A stretch of DNA of 64,000 nt from CAZHDI01 sp964531285 (GTDB lineage: Bacteria > Pseudomonadota > Alphaproteobacteria > JAJFIK01), in NCBI GenBank assembly GCA_964531285.1, contig CAZHDI010000003.1, forward strand, positions 18,692 through 82,691. Direction: 5' to 3'. The number at the start of each line of letters is the position of its first letter. Position 1 is the stretch's first letter. A model generated the notes under the pieces. The model ran no database searches and was not told the DNA's origin. It worked only from the letters and a program-made list of their open reading frames with translations. Made by a program: the position numbers and the translations under genes. Shown here one piece after another: positions 42,991 to 51,527 of the stretch.

Positions 42991-44289
42991 TTATGGATTG
43001 CGCAGGCGCACCTGCGCCACATCGATGGTTCCGGCGCGAAAGCCCGCTTCACAGTAGGACAGATAGTACGTCCAGAGCCTTCGGAAACGGTCATCGAACC
43101 CATCCGAGCCTGCAAGGCGCGGCCAGGCGGCCAAAAAGCGCTCGCGCCATGCCGCAAGGGTGGCGGCATAGTCCCGCCCGAAGGTCGCCGTGTCGGCCAG
43201 GGTCAGCTTGGCGCGGCTGACCTGTTCGGCAAACACCGACGGAGACGGCAGCATGCCGCCGGGGAAGACATAGCGCTGGATGAAATCCACGCCATTGCGA
43301 TAGGGCTCGTACTGATCGTCACGGATCGTGATGATTTGAAGGCCCGCCTCGCCGCCGCGCCGGAGCAGGGTGCGGATGGTGTCGAAAAAGCGCGGCCAAT
43401 AGGCTTCGCCCACCGCCTCGAACATCTCAATCGACGTGATGCGGTCGAACTCGCCGTCTACGTCCCGATAATCGCGAAGCTGAATGTCGACCTTTTCGGC
43501 CAAGCCCTGATCGAACATCCGTTTGCGGGCGAACTCGTACTGCTTGGGCGAAATCGTGATCCCGGTCAGCCGGCAGCCGATTTCCTTGGCCGCGAATTCG
43601 GCAAACCCGCCCCAGCCGCACCCGATCTCCAGAACCGAGTGATCCGGGGTAAGATGAATGCGGTCGGCCAGGCTGCGGTATTTGTTCTCCTGGGCCGCCG
43701 CCAAGTCCTGGCCTGGAAAGGCAAAGCGCGCGCTGGAATAGGTCATGGTCGGGTCGAGCCATGCCTCGTAAAAGTCATTACCCAAATCGTAATGGGCTTC
43801 GATATTCTTGCGCGCCTGGGTCTTCGAATTGCGGTTGAAGGCGTGGCCGATCCTGTTGATCAGCTTCACGAGCGGCTGGGCGGTGAACAGCGCGCGCACG
43901 CTCTCGGTATTCAGGCTGAAGACTTCGAGGACCGCCGTGACATCCGGGCTGTCCCACAGGCCGTCCATATAGGCTTCGGCAAAGCCCACATTGCCGCCGC
44001 GCATGACCCGCGCGCCGAGCTTATAATCGTTGATGATCAGCACACCGACCGGACCCGGCTCCGCGCCGACGATCCGCAGGACCTCACGCTCGGGCGTGAT
44101 GGCGACCAAGGTTCCGTGGCGCAGGTGCAGCGCCATGCGGGCGAGGGAGCGGAACAGGAACGGCGCCTGCTTGAGCGCGGCGATTCGGTCGGGCGTTGCC
44201 GGCGGGACGGTCTCGGCGTTGAGCCAGAGAGCCGGATCGCAAGGAGCGGCGCCCGGCGCGAGCAAGATGGACTCGGTTTTTTGCATCAT
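42991..44289 (-). CDS. Cyclopropane-fatty-acid-synthase-like SAM methyltransferase
   Basis: Membrane-associated lipid methyltransferase of 432 residues acting on unsaturated acyl chains. The core has AHYDLGNDFYEAWLDPTMTYS, the SAM site VLEIGCGWGGFAEFAA, ITISPKQYEFAR, and EMFEAVGE..W.RFF. AAGGG precedes the start at 44289. The order FAD oxidase, DUF1365, this gene matches the sigma-E/ChrR-controlled set of Rhodobacter. There a CFA-like enzyme (UfaM) methylates vaccenate toward furan fatty acids, so the product could be a cyclopropane or a methylated/furan acid. Confidence 0.9.
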   Translation of the reverse strand: MMQKTESILLAPGAAPCDPALWLNAETVPPATPDRIAALKQAPFLFRSLARMALHLRHGTLVAITPEREVLRIVGAEPGPVGVLIINDYKLGARVMRGGNVGFAEAYMDGLWDSPDVTAVLEVFSLNTESVRALFTAQPLVKLINRIGHAFNRNSKTQARKNIEAHYDLGNDFYEAWLDPTMTYSSARFAFPGQDLAAAQENKYRSLADRIHLTPDHSVLEIGCGWGGFAEFAAKEIGCRLTGITISPKQYEFARKRMFDQGLAEKVDIQLRDYRDVDGEFDRITSIEMFEAVGEAYWPRFFDTIRTLLRRGGEAGLQIITIRDDQYEPYRNGVDFIQRYVFPGGMLPSPSVFAEQVSRAKLTLADTATFGRDYAATLAAWRERFLAAWPRLAGSDGFDDRFRRLWTYYLSYCEAGFRAGTIDVAQVRLRNP

Positions 44290-44368
44290 TGTGCCCTTTC
44301 CATAATTCGTAAGCGTGCCAGGCACGGGTCTCCACGCGTCTAGAGTCTTGCGTCCGCGCGCATTTTTT

Positions 44369-45175
44369 TCAACCGTCAACTGGCGGCTGCTTGCCCCGGT
44401 CGCGCTCATCGCCCCGGGTCGCGGGCTGGTCGGGTGGTTCGGGCTTGCGGTGATACCGGGCGCCCTTGAGCACCAGCTTGACGGCTTCCCAGTGGATGGC
44501 CGCGGTGATTTTGAGGGTCATCAGCGGATAGCGCACCAGAGCCTCGGCCAGCGCGGCACCCGTGAAGGCGCGCCGGGTGCCCACATGGGTGGCAAGCAGC
44601 AATGTGCCGTCGTCGGTCGTCTGCCGGATCGCCACGCGCAACCGCTCGTCCGGCGCCCGCAGGGCAAACCAATAGGTGCAGTCCATGCCGATAAAGGGCG
44701 ACACATGGAACATCTTGTCGGCGCGCTGATACTCGACCACGCCGCCGGATGCCGGGATCACATAGGAGTGGGTTTCGCCGAAGGTGTTGCCGACCTCATA
44801 GATGATCGCCTCCAGCCGGTCGTCCGTACCGTGACAATAGAAGATCGACAGCGGGTTGAAGACATAACCCAGCAGCCGCGGGAAACATAGCAAACGGATC
44901 GCTCCGCCGGGTATCGCAAGACCGGCCTCGCGCAGGCGCGCCTCCACCCAGGGCCGCAGCGGGCTGCCGTCCCGCGCCCCGTGGTCCCGGTCCTGGAAGC
45001 TGTAGATGCCCAAGCGGTTATAGGAGAAAAGACGGCTGACGGCCGCGGCCTCGGCGGCCCGGTCGATATCGATCAGCAGCGAGAACACCCGGTAGCGCAG
45101 GCGATGCGTGAACGGAATAAGCCGCGCATGCATCACCTCGCCGAAGTAGAGGCAGGCTGGGGGCGTTTCGCTCAT
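44369..45175 (-). CDS. DUF1365 family protein
   Basis: A 268-residue protein of the DUF1365 family, seen almost always between an FAD oxidase and a cyclopropane-synthase gene. Typical blocks are YFGEVMHARLIPFTHRLRYRVFSLLIDID, SFQDRDHG, CFPRLLGYVFNPLSIFYC and EVGNTFGETHSYV. It probably helps modify or deliver lipid acyl chains together with its neighbours; the reaction is not known to me with certainty. 79 bases separate it from the methyltransferase gene downstream. Confidence 0.92.
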   Translation of the reverse strand: MSETPPACLYFGEVMHARLIPFTHRLRYRVFSLLIDIDRAAEAAAVSRLFSYNRLGIYSFQDRDHGARDGSPLRPWVEARLREAGLAIPGGAIRLLCFPRLLGYVFNPLSIFYCHGTDDRLEAIIYEVGNTFGETHSYVIPASGGVVEYQRADKMFHVSPFIGMDCTYWFALRAPDERLRVAIRQTTDDGTLLLATHVGTRRAFTGAALAEALVRYPLMTLKITAAIHWEAVKLVLKGARYHRKPEPPDQPATRGDERDRGKQPPVDG

Positions 45176-45205
45176 GGCCGTCCCATTGTCTCCTTGGGCG
45201 CGCCG

Positions 45206-46507
45206 TCAGGCCGCCGCATCGGCGGCGGAAGAGTCCTGAGCGGCGGCAAGGTCCCAGGGCCGCTTGGCCGGGCCGATCGCCTCGGCGACCTTGAGGCCCG
45301 CGGCAAGGCCGTCTTCATGGAAACCATAACCGCAATAGGCACCGCAAAACCAGGTTTGCCGCATGCCCTGAATGCCATCCAGGCGCCGCTGCGCCTCCAG
45401 GGCGCCCCCGTCGAATTGCGGATGATCATAAGCGCATGAATAAAAGGTCAGCGCGGGATCGGGCGCGCGGTCCGGGTTGAGGCTGACAAACACCGGCCGG
45501 TCCGGATCGAGGGTCTGGAGCCGGTTCATCCAATAGGTCACCGAAAGGCGCGCCTCACCTTCGGTACTGGAATCAAGAGCATTCCAGGCCGCCCAGACCC
45601 GGCGGCGCTTGGGCATCAGGCTCTCATCCCGGTGCAGATAGACCGTGTTCGGCGCATAGCGCATGGGTTTGAGAATCGCCTGTTCGTGTTCGGACGGGTC
45701 GGCCAGGAGCCCAAGGGCCTCATCGCTGTGGGTCGCAAGCACCACATGATCGAAGGTTTCGGCCGCGCCGGTCTGGTCGGTAACCACCGCGCCGGCGACG
45801 GTGCGCTCAACCCGGGTCGCGGCACAGCCCAGGCGGATCCGGTCCCGGAACGTTTCGGTCAACCGGTTGACATACTGCCGGCTCCCGCCGGTCACGGTCC
45901 GCCATTCAGGCCGCTTATAGGACAGCAGGCGATGGTTCCGGAAGAACCGGATCAGGCTCTCGGCGGGAAAATCGCCCATGTCATCCGGCGTCGAGGACCA
46001 GATCGCCGCGCCCATGGGCAAAAGATAGTGAGACCGGAAGGCCTTTCCAAAGCCACGCTGACGCAAATAGGCGTCGAGGGACAGGCCGCTGCACAGGCCC
46101 GCATCCAGGTCTCGCATGGCCAGGGCGTTGAACCGCAGAACATCGCGCAGCATGGCCAGGAACGAGGGGCGCGCCAGATTGCGCCGCTGAGCGAAAATCG
46201 TGCTGAGCGAGTCCGACGACCATTCCAGGCGCCCGCCGTCCACACTGACCGAGAAGCTCATGGTGCTGGCCTGCGTCTCGACCATCAGCTCACGGAACAG
46301 GCCGGTGAGGTTTGGATAGTTCAGATGATTATACACGATGAAGCCGGTATCGACCGCCATGGGCGCGCCGTTATACTCGATGTCCACCGTGTTGCTGTGA
46401 CCGCCGATCCGGTCGTTCTTTTCGTAGATCGTAACGTCATGGCTCTTGTTGAGAAGCCATGCCGCGCCCATCCCGGCGATTCCCGTCCCAATCACCGCAA
46501 TCTTCAT
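45206..46507 (-). CDS. FAD-dependent amine-oxidase-fold oxidoreductase
   Basis: Flavoprotein of 433 residues with the dinucleotide motif KIAVIGTGIAGMGAAWLL, the GG motif NDRIGGHSNTV, and FYCGAYCGYG-like closing block (WFCGAYCGYGFHEDGLAAG). It belongs to the group always paired with DUF1365. In Rhodobacter the homologous position holds a protein (UfaD) implicated in desaturating methylated fatty acids. It is the second gene of the minus-strand operon, 68 bases after the photolyase gene. A desaturase or lipid-oxidising role is inferred. Confidence 0.9.
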   Translation of the reverse strand: MKIAVIGTGIAGMGAAWLLNKSHDVTIYEKNDRIGGHSNTVDIEYNGAPMAVDTGFIVYNHLNYPNLTGLFRELMVETQASTMSFSVSVDGGRLEWSSDSLSTIFAQRRNLARPSFLAMLRDVLRFNALAMRDLDAGLCSGLSLDAYLRQRGFGKAFRSHYLLPMGAAIWSSTPDDMGDFPAESLIRFFRNHRLLSYKRPEWRTVTGGSRQYVNRLTETFRDRIRLGCAATRVERTVAGAVVTDQTGAAETFDHVVLATHSDEALGLLADPSEHEQAILKPMRYAPNTVYLHRDESLMPKRRRVWAAWNALDSSTEGEARLSVTYWMNRLQTLDPDRPVFVSLNPDRAPDPALTFYSCAYDHPQFDGGALEAQRRLDGIQGMRQTWFCGAYCGYGFHEDGLAAGLKVAEAIGPAKRPWDLAAAQDSSAADAAA

Positions 46508-46575
46508 TCATCCAAATCCCGTTTGTTCTTGCTGGACCGGCTGCTCATCAACCGGCCTTGCAGTCTGTACGTGCG

Positions 46576-48018
46576 TTACCCCTTAATGGATTGAAATGCC
46601 TCCAGGGCGCGTTCCCGTCCGTCCCGGTGCTCGATGATCGGGTAGGGATAGGTCTTGCCCAATTCAACGCCGGCGTCCTTTAGCTCGATCGGCTTGGCCT
46701 CCCAGGGCGTGTGGATTGCCGCCGCCGGCAGATCCGCCAATTCCGGCACCCAGCGGCGCACATAGTCGCCGTCCGCGTCGAACTTCTCTCCTTGTGTCAT
46801 GGGATTGAAGATCCGGAAATAGGGGGCGGCATCGGCTCCGCAACCGCTGACCCACTGCCAGCTTGCGCTATTGGTGGCCAGGTCCGCATCGACGAGCGTA
46901 TCCCAAAACCAAGCTTCGCCGGCCTGCCATGGCAAAAGAAGATGCTTGACGAGTAAAGACGCCGTGATCATCCGCACCCGGTTGTGCATCCATCCGGTTT
47001 CCCATAACTCGCGCATGCCGGCATCGACGATGGGATAACCCGTCTGGCCCTTCTGCCAGGCCGTGAGGCTTTTTTTGTCGTCGCGCCAGGGGAATTTGGC
47101 AAATTCGGCCTTGAGCGGATCGTCCGGCAGACCCGGATTATGGAACAGGAGGCTTGCGGAGAATTCGCGCCAGCCGATTTCCGACAGGAACACATCGGCC
47201 TGATCCCGCTTGCCGCCGTTTTCGATATAACGCGTTACCCGGTCCCAAATGCGGTGGGGACTGATTTCTCCATAATGCAGGTGCGGCGACAGGCGGGACG
47301 TGCCGTCGACGGCGGGAAGGTTGCGCCGATCCGCATAGCTCTTAAGGCCGTTTTCGACAAAGGCATCGAGCCGCTCATGGGCGCCGGTCTCGCCGGGGGT
47401 CCAGGTGTCGCGCAAGCCACCCGCCCAATCGGGCTTTTTCGGCAGAAGCGCCCAATCCGGCAGATGATCGCTGTCGACGCCGCGCACCGGTTTGGGCAGG
47501 GCCTTGGGCGCCGGATCCGCGCCGCGCGAGACGCCTTGCGCCCGGGCCGCGCGCCAGAATGGTGTGAAGACCTTGTAGTAGTCGCCCGATTTGGTCTCGA
47601 CCTCCCACGGCTCGAACAGCAGCCGTCCATTGAAACTCTCGACCTCGATGCCGGCCTCGCCCAGGGATGTCTTGATCGCCTTGTCGCGCGCCACGGCCGC
47701 CGGTTCGTACATGCGGTTCCAGAACACCCGCGCCGCGCCGGTCTCCTCGACCAGCTTGGCGATGACATCGCCCGCGGCGCCGCGGCGCAGGATCAGCCGC
47801 TGGCCCTTGGACTTCAGATCGGCATCGAGGCTCTTGAGGCTGTGATCGAGCCACCATTTGGAGGCACCGCCGAGGGGCTCCAGGCCGTCGCTCACATCAT
47901 CGTGAACATAGACGCAAATCAGAGGAGCGCCGGCATCGGCTGCGGCGCTCAAGGCCGGATTGTCATCAAGGCGCAGATCCTGGCGGAACCACAGGATAGT
48001 GGGCGGTGCGGAAGACAT
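46576..48018 (-). CDS. phrB: CPD photolyase (class I deoxyribodipyrimidine photolyase)
   Basis: Blue-light enzyme repairing cyclobutane pyrimidine dimers. The 480-residue chain has ILWFRQDLRLDDNPAL, the FAD/DNA-binding blocks (LSPHLHYGEISP, GWREF, TGYPIVDAGMRELWETGWMHNRVRM, DADLATNSASWQWVSGCGADAAPYFRIFNP) and no FeS cysteines. It is the first gene of the minus-strand operon, with AAGGA upstream. With the (6-4) enzyme at 38627, both main UV lesions are covered. Confidence 0.96.
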   Translation of the reverse strand: MSSAPPTILWFRQDLRLDDNPALSAAADAGAPLICVYVHDDVSDGLEPLGGASKWWLDHSLKSLDADLKSKGQRLILRRGAAGDVIAKLVEETGAARVFWNRMYEPAAVARDKAIKTSLGEAGIEVESFNGRLLFEPWEVETKSGDYYKVFTPFWRAARAQGVSRGADPAPKALPKPVRGVDSDHLPDWALLPKKPDWAGGLRDTWTPGETGAHERLDAFVENGLKSYADRRNLPAVDGTSRLSPHLHYGEISPHRIWDRVTRYIENGGKRDQADVFLSEIGWREFSASLLFHNPGLPDDPLKAEFAKFPWRDDKKSLTAWQKGQTGYPIVDAGMRELWETGWMHNRVRMITASLLVKHLLLPWQAGEAWFWDTLVDADLATNSASWQWVSGCGADAAPYFRIFNPMTQGEKFDADGDYVRRWVPELADLPAAAIHTPWEAKPIELKDAGVELGKTYPYPIIEHRDGRERALEAFQSIKG

Positions 48019-48175
48019 TGAAGAGGCGATCCTTGGATAAACGGTCCCAAGCCATACGCAGCCCAGGCGCTGGCGGATTGTCGCGGCGGGGAAGGGAGAG
48101 GCAGTAAAGCGATTCCGCCGGCCGGCGGGCGCCGCTTTGATACCGCGAACCGGACCGCGTGTTTATCCCGGCGCA

Positions 48176-48207
48176 CAAAAAAACGGCGGACCCGAAGGCC
48201 CGCCGTT
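48176..48207 (-). terminator. Intrinsic terminator of the TonB receptor gene
   Basis: Reading the minus strand, the 8-bp arms AACGGCGG (48200-48207) and CCGCCGTT (48182-48189) are followed by a run of seven T, 25 bases after the receptor stop. Confidence 0.88.
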
Positions 48208-48231
48208 GCCGCGATGATGCATGGGGCCCGA

Positions 48232-51195
48232 TCAGAACCGGACATTGGCTCCCATGAAGATCCGGGCGCCCAGCACGTCGAAGAGCGGCACCAGAGTGTT
48301 GGAGTCGGTCTGGCTGTTGCCGACCCGAGGCGGTTCGGTGCTCAGCACGTTCTCGGCCCCGACCCGGAAGGTGACATTATCGGTGGCTTCCCAGCCGACG
48401 GTCAGATCCAGATAATGCCGGCCATCGACTTCCGGGATCGCCGCCGCTGTGTTGACGTCTTCCAGGCCGCCGATCCAGCGCCACCGGGCCGACAGTTCCA
48501 GCGGACCGCGCGCCCAGGTCGCCCGGACGAAGGACCGCATATCCGGGGTCGGATAGCCGGAGAAGGTCTGGCCGCAGCTGCCGCCGAACTTGCCCGCGCA
48601 CTCGACCGGATCGGAGAATTCGGTCGGCGTGAGGATCCATTCGTTCACCCAGCCGAAGCTGCCGAACAGGGTGAGGGAGCCGGCATTGGTCAGCCCGAAA
48701 TCGTCCAGATCGAAGCCGTAATTGACCGAGACATCGAGACCGCTCGTCTGGAAGGACGAGACGTTCTCATTGAGGCTGAGGACGCCTTGCGCGTTGCCGT
48801 CGCCCCGCCGCGGGATCAGACCGCAGAAGAACGAATTGGCATTGTTCGAGGACGCACACAGATCGAACACGCCCTGAGTGCTGCCGCCGGCCTGCGCGAT
48901 CGCGTTCTGGAGGTCGATATTATACCAGTCGACCGTCACCGCGAGATTCTCGATGAAGGACGGCTGAACCACCGCGCCCACGGTCCAGGTGTTGGAGCGT
49001 TCCTCTTCGAGATCCGGATTACCCCCGCTGATCGATTCAATCTGGGAGTCTTCTTGTTCGAAGGTCCCTTCCGGATTGATCGCAAGAGCTTCGGGCGAAT
49101 AGTTCGCCGCCGGAACGCCATTGGCAATACACAGCGCCGTAAGGCCATTCGACACAGGATTTTCATCCGCATCGCAGAAGTCGTCGACCTGCGGGAAGCC
49201 GTTCACTTGCGGGCCGAACAGCTCGATGATGTTCGGTGCCCGGATGGCCCGTTGGAACAGGCCCCGGAAGCGGAGTTGATCGTTGACGGACCATTCGCCG
49301 CCGCCCTTGAAGGTGAGGACGGTGCCGACCGTGGAATAGTCGGAATAGCGCACGCCGCTTTCGATGGTCACATCCTGTGCAAAAGGCAGATCTTTGACCA
49401 CCGGGATACGGGACTCCAGGAAGACTTCCCAGACATTGAAGTCGCCCGTAAGAGCATCCCCGGCGGCATTGAAGCCATCAATATCCCCGGATGCGGCCAC
49501 CGGATCGGGCGTGAAGGTCGCGAATTCCTCGCGATATTCAAAGCCGCCGGCCACCTGAACCGGACCCGACGGAATGTCGAAGACCGTGCCCGACAGCGAG
49601 CCCGCGACCACCTCGGTCTGGGTCTTGCCGACCGCCAGACTTTGGATCGTCGCGAAGTCCACCATTTCCTGGGTGAAGTTGCCTTCGCCGAAGAAGTTCA
49701 GCGGCACACACCCCCCGGCGGGATTCTGACAGACGATGTTGCCGTTGGCGTCTTCTTCCAGGAGCAGACCCTGCTGGGCCCGGGTGAGCTGAATGTTACC
49801 CAACTGAACATCGGTGAGTTCGGTCCGGCCGAACATGTAATAGACATCCCAGGCCCAATCCGACATCCAGCCGTCGAAGAAATCGCCGACATCGCCGCGG
49901 AAACCGCCGACGAACCGGTAGGCATTGGTGGTGAAGTCCTCTTCGCGCGGACCGGATTCCAGCATTCGGCGGAACAGGCTGCCCGTATAGGTGCCGGTGG
50001 CCGGATTATAGTTGTTGCTCGTCCGGATGATGTCCTTGGACTGATCGCTCAGGAACGGGTTCACATCGACCGAAATCTCGAATTGCTCGGCAAGCGGCGT
50101 CGGCGCAAGACGGCCCTGGGATTGGGTGTTGACGAACGTCGCTTCACTGAAGAATTCGATATTCGAGGTCAGGTCATAGGTCATGTTCGACGCGAAGGTG
50201 ATGCGGTCGAGGGGAACCTGAATGTTCGTGAACGGTGCAAAGTTGAACACATCCGTTACGCCCGAGCGGGCGCGGGCATCGCCGTTCGGCAGGAACAGGA
50301 TCGAGCCCGTGGTCGACCCGTCGGGCAGGGTGAACCCGCCGCCCGAGATCCGGCCTTCCGGGATCCGGCTGGACCCGCCCCGGCGCAGGGCATCCCGGCC
50401 GTCGCCGCCCGGCGGTCCGCATGTGAAGTCGCCGCGGTTCGACAGATCGCCCGCGCCGTCATCGCAGTCGAAGAAGGTGAAATCGCGCTCGCCCGCGAGC
50501 ACCTGGGTCTGGGTGTAGTATTCGGCAAAGACGGTGATGTTGCCGCGGTTGCCGCCGAAATTCGTGCCGCCCAGAAGCTGGAAGTTATAGGTCTCGCCGT
50601 CGCCTTCATCGAGCAGGTCGAATTGGGCGCTGGCTTCCAGGCCCTCGAAATCGTCCTTGGTGATGAAGTTGACGACGCCGGCGACGGCATCCGATCCGTA
50701 CACGGCGGACGCGCCGCCCGTGACCACTTCGACCCGCTCGATGAGCCCGGCCGGAATCGTGTTCACATCCGTGCCGCCGAAGCCCGCGCTGTTGTCCGCC
50801 GGGATCCAGCGCCGGCCATTGACCAGCACCAGAGTGCGTTGATTGCCCAGGCCCCGCATATCGAGGGTGGCAAAGCCCGCGCCCGGATTGTTGGACTGGC
50901 TCGAGGCGCCCGGCACAAGCTGCGGCAACTGGTTAAGCACGCGCTCGACCGTGACATTGCCGGAATATTCGAATTCCGCCGCGTCGATCACCGAGATCGG
51001 GCTGTTGGCTGAAAGATCCTGACGCGGAATGCGCGATCCGGTCACGATCACGAGTTCGTTTTCCTCGTCACCCACTTCCTGGGCTTCGAGCGGTGCGGCG
51101 GTCATAAGAAGTGTCGCGCCCGTGGCAAGTAGGGCCTGGCGCAGGGTGGAAAGGGTGGTTTGTCGGCCTTTGGCCGTGATGCGTGTCATGGACAT
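48232..51195 (-). CDS. TonB-dependent outer-membrane receptor
   Basis: Outer-membrane import channel of 987 residues. A signal peptide (ending LEAQ) precedes the plug domain (IVTGSRIPRQDL, LDMRGLGNQRTLVLVNGRR, EVVTGGASAVYGSDAVAGVVNF). A 22-stranded barrel follows, ending in an aromatic residue (MGANVRF). This plug type is common in Caulobacter- and Sphingomonas-like bacteria and is thought to import peptides or glycans. There is no TonB box or N-terminal signalling domain that I can define. Start 51195 has GGGGG upstream; earlier codons are not convincing. The cargo is unknown. Confidence 0.92.
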   Translation of the reverse strand: MSMTRITAKGRQTTLSTLRQALLATGATLLMTAAPLEAQEVGDEENELVIVTGSRIPRQDLSANSPISVIDAAEFEYSGNVTVERVLNQLPQLVPGASSQSNNPGAGFATLDMRGLGNQRTLVLVNGRRWIPADNSAGFGGTDVNTIPAGLIERVEVVTGGASAVYGSDAVAGVVNFITKDDFEGLEASAQFDLLDEGDGETYNFQLLGGTNFGGNRGNITVFAEYYTQTQVLAGERDFTFFDCDDGAGDLSNRGDFTCGPPGGDGRDALRRGGSSRIPEGRISGGGFTLPDGSTTGSILFLPNGDARARSGVTDVFNFAPFTNIQVPLDRITFASNMTYDLTSNIEFFSEATFVNTQSQGRLAPTPLAEQFEISVDVNPFLSDQSKDIIRTSNNYNPATGTYTGSLFRRMLESGPREEDFTTNAYRFVGGFRGDVGDFFDGWMSDWAWDVYYMFGRTELTDVQLGNIQLTRAQQGLLLEEDANGNIVCQNPAGGCVPLNFFGEGNFTQEMVDFATIQSLAVGKTQTEVVAGSLSGTVFDIPSGPVQVAGGFEYREEFATFTPDPVAASGDIDGFNAAGDALTGDFNVWEVFLESRIPVVKDLPFAQDVTIESGVRYSDYSTVGTVLTFKGGGEWSVNDQLRFRGLFQRAIRAPNIIELFGPQVNGFPQVDDFCDADENPVSNGLTALCIANGVPAANYSPEALAINPEGTFEQEDSQIESISGGNPDLEEERSNTWTVGAVVQPSFIENLAVTVDWYNIDLQNAIAQAGGSTQGVFDLCASSNNANSFFCGLIPRRGDGNAQGVLSLNENVSSFQTSGLDVSVNYGFDLDDFGLTNAGSLTLFGSFGWVNEWILTPTEFSDPVECAGKFGGSCGQTFSGYPTPDMRSFVRATWARGPLELSARWRWIGGLEDVNTAAAIPEVDGRHYLDLTVGWEATDNVTFRVGAENVLSTEPPRVGNSQTDSNTLVPLFDVLGARIFMGANVRF

Positions 51196-51527
51196 GCCCC
51201 CGTGGTTGCAGTCGCGGCCCAAACGCCGCTGTCCTGCTCACCCCCAAGTGGCCATCCATGTCTGTGTGTATGTCCCGAACCTGGCGCCGGTATCCGGCTG
51301 CCATGGCCCGGCGCGGCGCTTTGCGCACCGCTTTTGTTGTGTCGCAAACGCTAGTCGACCGGGGAGCGCCGGTCATCCCCCGCACGGGCACAAGGGCACG
51401 GATTCCGCGCGGAGTGTCACGCGATAGTCACAACCCGAGCGGCCCTCGGCGCCGGCAGCAGGCGTTGGTCGCTGCTGCTGCGCGGTTCGTCGCCCCCGCC
51501 GCGCCGCCGCCAATCTGCCCTATCGGG
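51196..51527. other. Intergenic region upstream of TonB receptor
   Basis: About 330 bases between the end of RND operon 2 and the TonB receptor, both on the minus strand. It must hold the receptor promoter and perhaps the end of the efflux mRNA, but I see no clear -10/-35 pair, T-tailed hairpin or gene. Confidence 0.4.
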
